Source: Candidatus Omnitrophota bacterium (GTDB lineage: Bacteria; Omnitrophota; Gorgyraeia; Gygaellales; Profunditerraquicolaceae). From it: a stretch of 17,178 bases of DNA. The DNA lies in NCBI GenBank assembly GCA_028710845.1, contig JAQTTI010000014.1, forward strand, positions 1-17,178. The letters run 5' to 3'. Below are positions 13,521 through 17,178 of this stretch, piece by piece (the first letter of the stretch is position 1; each line of letters opens with the position of its first letter). The notes beneath the pieces are model-generated. The model was given only the letters and a program-made list of their open reading frames with translations. It ran no database searches and was not told the origin of the DNA. A program made the translations under genes and the position numbers.

Positions 13521-14777
13521 ATGCGCTACGACATTAAAGATTTAAAATTAGCTAAAAAAGGCGCTTTGAGGATTGAGTGGGCTGCCAAGAATATGCCCGT
13601 TTTGAAGTTGATCAAGGACAGGTTTAGCAAAGAAAAGCCTTTAAAGGGTTTAAAGATTGCCTGTTGTTTGCATGTTACTACAGAAACTGCGGTGTTAGGG
13701 GATGTTTTAAGATCCGGAGGAGCAGAGGTGTATGTATGCGCCTCCAATCCTCTTTCCACCCAGGACGATGTGGCGGCCAGCCTGGTCAAAGATTTAAAAT
13801 TAGGGGTTTTTGCGATTAAGGGGGAGGATACCAAGACTTACTATTCCCATATGAAATCGGTCCTTGAGGTCAAACCCGATATTACGATGGATGACGGCGC
13901 AGACCTGGTAAGCACTATTCATCAGCGTCCTGTTTCGATGCATGCAAATATTATCGGAGGTACTGAAGAAACCACTACTGGCGTAATCCGCTTACGGGCT
14001 TTGGCCAGCGAAGGAAAACTGCGTTATCCTATAATTGCCGTAAATGATGCGTTAACCAAGCATATGTTCGATAACCGTTATGGCACCGGCCAATCTACCC
14101 TGGACGGGATTATCCGATCGACTAATAAATTGATTGCTGGAGCTAATTTTGTAGTCTGCGGTTATGGCTGGTGCGGAAAAGGCACGGCTATGCGCGCTAA
14201 AGGAATGGGTGCTAAAATAATTGTAGTTGAAGTCGACCCTTTAAAGGCGCTTGAGGCAACAATGGAAGGGTTCGACGTTATGCCGATCAAGGATGCCGCT
14301 AAAATCGGAGATATCTTTGTAACGGTTACCGGAGACATTAATGTTATCCGCAAGGAGCATTTTGTTTTAATGAAGGATGGGGCTATTGTAGCTAACTCCG
14401 GGCATTTTAACGTTGAGATCGATATACCTGGGTTGGAAAAGATATCCAAATCTAAAAGAGCTACCCGCGATTTTGTTGAAGAATATACTCTGGGTAACGG
14501 CAACAGGATTTATATTTTAGGAGAGGGCAGGTTGATTAACCTGGCTGCAGCCGAAGGCCATCCGGCAAGTGTTATGGATATGTCTTTTGCCAACCAGGCA
14601 TTATCGGCGGAATATATGTCTAAGAATTACGATAAATTAAATAATAAGGTTTATACTGTACCGGAAGATATCGACAAAAAAATCGCCGGGTTAAAGTTAA
14701 AATCTATGGGAATCAGCATAGATGTGCTTACGGCAGAACAGAAGAAATACCTGGCCAGCTGGGAGATGGGCACATAA
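13521..14777 (+). CDS. ahcY: Adenosylhomocysteinase (S-adenosylhomocysteine hydrolase)
   Basis: AhcY splits S-adenosylhomocysteine into adenosine and homocysteine with a tightly bound NAD. The 418-residue product shows CCLHVTTETAVLGDVL, MDDGADLVST, GGTEETTTGVIRL, NDALTKHMFDNRYGTGQS, the NAD-binding GYGWCGKGTAMRAKGMGA, and a C-terminal tail ending in YLASWEMGT. Its length corresponds to the shorter bacterial and archaeal form without the roughly 40-residue insert found in some proteobacterial enzymes. AAAGGAAAAG precedes the ATG at 13521. Pairing with metK makes a methyl-cycle pair that uses the AhcY route and not the Pfs/LuxS route, as far as this window shows. Confidence 0.97.
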   Translation: MRYDIKDLKLAKKGALRIEWAAKNMPVLKLIKDRFSKEKPLKGLKIACCLHVTTETAVLGDVLRSGGAEVYVCASNPLSTQDDVAASLVKDLKLGVFAIKGEDTKTYYSHMKSVLEVKPDITMDDGADLVSTIHQRPVSMHANIIGGTEETTTGVIRLRALASEGKLRYPIIAVNDALTKHMFDNRYGTGQSTLDGIIRSTNKLIAGANFVVCGYGWCGKGTAMRAKGMGAKIIVVEVDPLKALEATMEGFDVMPIKDAAKIGDIFVTVTGDINVIRKEHFVLMKDGAIVANSGHFNVEIDIPGLEKISKSKRATRDFVEEYTLGNGNRIYILGEGRLINLAAAEGHPASVMDMSFANQALSAEYMSKNYDKLNNKVYTVPEDIDKKIAGLKLKSMGISIDVLTAEQKKYLASWEMGT

Positions 14778-14795
14778 CCATTTAAAGGGGGATAT

Positions 14796-16493
14796 ATGCG
14801 AAAAATTACGCTCCTGTTTTTCCTGCTCTTTTGCGTTGTTATTTTTTCTAGCCCGCTTAAGGCTGAAGAAATCATTGCCCAGTCAAGAATAGAAAAGGTA
14901 ACTATTTTTTCAGGTAATGCAATGATTACCAGGGTCTCACCTATAAAACTTAATAACGGCCAGTATAAAGTTATTTTCCCTGAGCTTATCCCAGAAATAG
15001 ACGACAATTCGATTAGAGTTTCCGGCGCAGGCAGCGCAGAAGTTAAAATCCTCGGAGCACAGTTAGTCAGAAAATTTCTGGAAGATTCCGCGGATAAGAA
15101 GGTCAGGGAGCTTGAAGAGGCTATCCAGGGCCTACGCGATGAATTAAGGAAATTAACCGATTTAAAGAATATTTTACAAGAGGAAAGGGTTTTTCTTGAT
15201 TCTTTAAAGCTGTTTTCCCGGGATCAATTGCCCCAGGATTTAGCCACAAAAATGCCTCAGGCCGCTGAACTTGAAGGTATTTTGAAATTCTTGAGCACAA
15301 AACTTGCCGACAATTTTTCTAAAAACCTGGAAGCTGATATTAAAATCCGGGATTTGGCTAAAAAGGAACAGGCTCTAAACGCAGAGTTGTCCAGGTTAAT
15401 CAGTGCATCCAGAAGGCAGACAAAATCGATTGTCGTCGACCTTGAAGTTACTAAGCCCGGAGATTTAAAATTAGCTTTGTCATATATGGTAGGCGGCGCT
15501 TCTTGGTATCCTGTTTATGACGCCAGGGTAAATTTTGATAAATCCGAAGTAGAGCTTATTTCCCAGGCAGTAGTTAAGCAAAATAGCGGAGATAATTGGC
15601 AGAATGTTGCGGTTACATTATCTAGCGCAAAAGTAAATATATCAGCCAGTATGCCGGAGATTGATAGCTGGTTTATCAGGCCTTTGCAAAGGGTTCTCTT
15701 AGAGCGGAAGATGAAAGTCGTTGCAGGAGCGGTTGGTGGATTCAAAGCTCAATTCTCGGCGGATTTTGATCACAAGGATTCTGCTATGGCTTGGAACGAA
15801 AAAGAATCAATGCCTTTACAGCAAGAAGCCAATTATCAGTATGCCCAGGCGCAAGAACAGGGAGTGTCGGTGGTTTACCAGATTAAACAGCCGCAAGATA
15901 TCTTGTCCGACGGTTCGGAATATAAACTTCCCGTTTCTTCCCAAATACTTAAAAGTGAATTTGAATATTCCGCTTATCCGCGTTTATCAGGGTATTCTTA
16001 TTTACGCAGCAAGGTGCGTAATGCCAAAGAGCTGCAGCTTATTTCAGGAAGGGTGAATATTTTCTTAGACGGCAGTTATGTAGGGTCATCTTTAATTAAA
16101 AATATTGCCCCCGAAGAAGAATTTGATTTATATATGGGGATAGATGAAAACGTAAAGGTTAAAAGGGAGCTGGTAGAAAAGAAATCCGATGATACCCTGA
16201 TCGGAGGCATACCTTCACCGAACAAGAAAACAACTTATAAATACAAGCTAAGCGCGGAGAATTATAAGGGGAGAAAAATAAAAATCAGTATTTTTGATAA
16301 CATCCCTGTTTCTCAGGACGACAAGATTAAAGTCGTCTTGGGTAAAGTTAGCCTTGAGCCTAAAGATAAGGATTGGAAAGATAAACCGGGTCTTTGGCGA
16401 TGGGAACTTGAGTTAGAGCCCAGGGCGAAACAAGATATTTTTATTTCATATTTTATAGAGCACCCGCGTAATTTGGAAGTCGAGGGAATTTAA
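14796..16493 (+). CDS. Secreted DUF4139 (MuiA-like) protein of unknown function
   Basis: The 565-residue protein begins with a clear signal peptide: positive MRK, a hydrophobic stretch, and a likely cut after SPLKA at residue 23. Residues about 25-100 resemble the N-terminal DUF4140 region (SRIEKVTIFSGNAMITR). A helical, probably coiled-coil part spans about 95-210, rich in Glu, Lys and Leu. After it comes the DUF4139 domain, starting near GGASWYPVYDARV and holding VKQNSGDNWQNVAVTLSSA, and ending with a long beta-rich part. A related Rhizobium protein was called mucoidy inhibitor A; the molecular function of the family is unknown. It would lie in the periplasm. AAAGGGGGAT precedes the ATG, and its TAA overlaps the start of the phosphofructokinase gene by one base. 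Confidence 0.85.
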   Translation: MRKITLLFFLLFCVVIFSSPLKAEEIIAQSRIEKVTIFSGNAMITRVSPIKLNNGQYKVIFPELIPEIDDNSIRVSGAGSAEVKILGAQLVRKFLEDSADKKVRELEEAIQGLRDELRKLTDLKNILQEERVFLDSLKLFSRDQLPQDLATKMPQAAELEGILKFLSTKLADNFSKNLEADIKIRDLAKKEQALNAELSRLISASRRQTKSIVVDLEVTKPGDLKLALSYMVGGASWYPVYDARVNFDKSEVELISQAVVKQNSGDNWQNVAVTLSSAKVNISASMPEIDSWFIRPLQRVLLERKMKVVAGAVGGFKAQFSADFDHKDSAMAWNEKESMPLQQEANYQYAQAQEQGVSVVYQIKQPQDILSDGSEYKLPVSSQILKSEFEYSAYPRLSGYSYLRSKVRNAKELQLISGRVNIFLDGSYVGSSLIKNIAPEEEFDLYMGIDENVKVKRELVEKKSDDTLIGGIPSPNKKTTYKYKLSAENYKGRKIKISIFDNIPVSQDDKIKVVLGKVSLEPKDKDWKDKPGLWRWELELEPRAKQDIFISYFIEHPRNLEVEGI

Positions 16494-17178
16494 TGGCAAT
16501 TAAAAAAATAGCGGTTTTAACTACCGGTGGGGATGCACCGGGGATGAACCCTGCGATACGTTCTGTAGTCCGTTACGGGATTGCCCAGAAATTGGAGGTA
16601 ATGGGGGTGTTCCGCGGCTGGTGGGGTTTAATTAACGAAGAATTAAAAACTTTAAACGCCCGTTCTGTTTCGGGAATTGTTTCTCAAGGCGGCACTATCT
16701 TAAAGACAGCCCGCTGTCCGGAGTTTAGGACGGAAGACGGCCAAAAACGGGCTTATGAGACAATTAAGAAAAATAATATTGACGGTTTGATTGTTATAGG
16801 AGGCAATGGTTCTTTTGCCGCCGCGCACCGGTTCTATAAAAAATTTGAAATTCCTTGTATCGGTATAGCCGCTTCCATTGATAATGATATCAACGGGATC
16901 GATTATACTATTGGGACCGATACCGCAGTCAACACTGCCCTGGAGGCAATCGATAAAATCCGGGATACCGCAACCAGTATGGAGCGGATTTTTGTAGTCG
17001 AAGTAATGGGCAGGGAATCCGGTTTTATTGCCTTGACTGTCGCTCTTGCCGGAGGATGCGAAGACGTGCTTATTCCGGAAAGAGAAATAGACCTTAACAA
17101 TGTCTGCCATGATATAGTACATGGTAATTTGGTAGGGAAAATGAGCTGGATTATTATACTTGCCGAAGGGGCAGGCAA
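16493..17178 (+). CDS. pfkA: 6-phosphofructokinase, 5' part, cut by the window end
   Basis: An open frame runs from ATG 16493-16495 to the window end, giving 228 residues of an enzyme that is usually 320 or more long. It phosphorylates fructose 6-phosphate at C1. Family motifs: TGGDAPGMNPAIR (11-23), GGTILKTARCPEFR with Arg74, VIGGNGSF (101-108), SIDNDINGIDYTIGTDTA with the likely catalytic base Asp130, and VVEVMGRESGFIA with Arg174. Gly106 in place of Asp, and Ala-Ser where PPi-dependent enzymes have Lys-Thr before IDND, point to ATP as donor. Unusual is Asn105, where E. coli PfkA has the magnesium-linked Asp103. The start shares its A with the stop of the preceding gene (TAATG), so expression is probably coupled. 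Confidence 0.93.
   Translation, partial: MAIKKIAVLTTGGDAPGMNPAIRSVVRYGIAQKLEVMGVFRGWWGLINEELKTLNARSVSGIVSQGGTILKTARCPEFRTEDGQKRAYETIKKNNIDGLIVIGGNGSFAAAHRFYKKFEIPCIGIAASIDNDINGIDYTIGTDTAVNTALEAIDKIRDTATSMERIFVVEVMGRESGFIALTVALAGGCEDVLIPEREIDLNNVCHDIVHGNLVGKMSWIIILAEGAG

Noticed and set aside
16700..17178. Minus-strand frames over the window end
   Set aside because: They are antisense to the phosphofructokinase gene, whose plus-strand frame carries all family motifs.

Overview
The window reads as a chromosomal core region of a Gram-negative bacterium of moderate-to-low GC. It has lipid A genes (lpxB, an MsbA-type exporter), a bacterial translation operon and a set of PTS phosphotransfer proteins. 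The gene mix (lpxB paired with a Gfo/Idh/MocA oxidoreductase, short EF-Ts, membrane-anchored YvcK, DUF4139 protein, PTS proteins without a permease) and dense packing would fit an uncultured PVC-like or Omnitrophota-like lineage. That placement is an impression, not something a search has confirmed.

Layout. 1-77 is the 3' end of a probable M48 metallopeptidase. It converges on a leftward pair: a Gfo/Idh/MocA oxidoreductase followed by overlapping lpxB (174-2218, minus). A stem-loop lies between the convergent genes. A divergent intergenic region (2219-2432) holds two outward-facing promoters with a long palindromic REP-like element between them, then an MsbA-like ABC exporter (2433-4223, plus). 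A strong promoter at 4240-4267 and a folded leader precede the canonical rpsB-tsf-pyrH-frr operon (4414-7159).

7160-7800 is an RNA-gene interval: two hairpins, tRNA-Lys(UUU), tRNA-Leu(UAG) and tRNA-Gly(GCC). Both ends of tRNA-Lys are duplicated as fragments around the intact gene, so this stretch has been rearranged.

From 7801 a tightly packed plus-strand run begins: PTS EIIA, YvcK, HPr, PTS Enzyme I, a sugar nucleotidyltransferase, metK, ahcY, a secreted DUF4139 protein, and the 5' part of a phosphofructokinase cut by the window end. The PTS proteins come without EIIB or EIIC, which suggests a regulatory relay; YvcK, the nucleotidyltransferase and phosphofructokinase place central carbon and UDP-sugar metabolism beside it. 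metK and ahcY form two steps of the activated methyl cycle.

Most of the window is ordinary housekeeping. The parts that deserve a second look are the tRNA-Lys fragment array, the palindromic element between two promoters, the rpsB leader, the PTS/YvcK cluster, and the Asp-to-Asn change in the phosphofructokinase nucleotide-binding motif.
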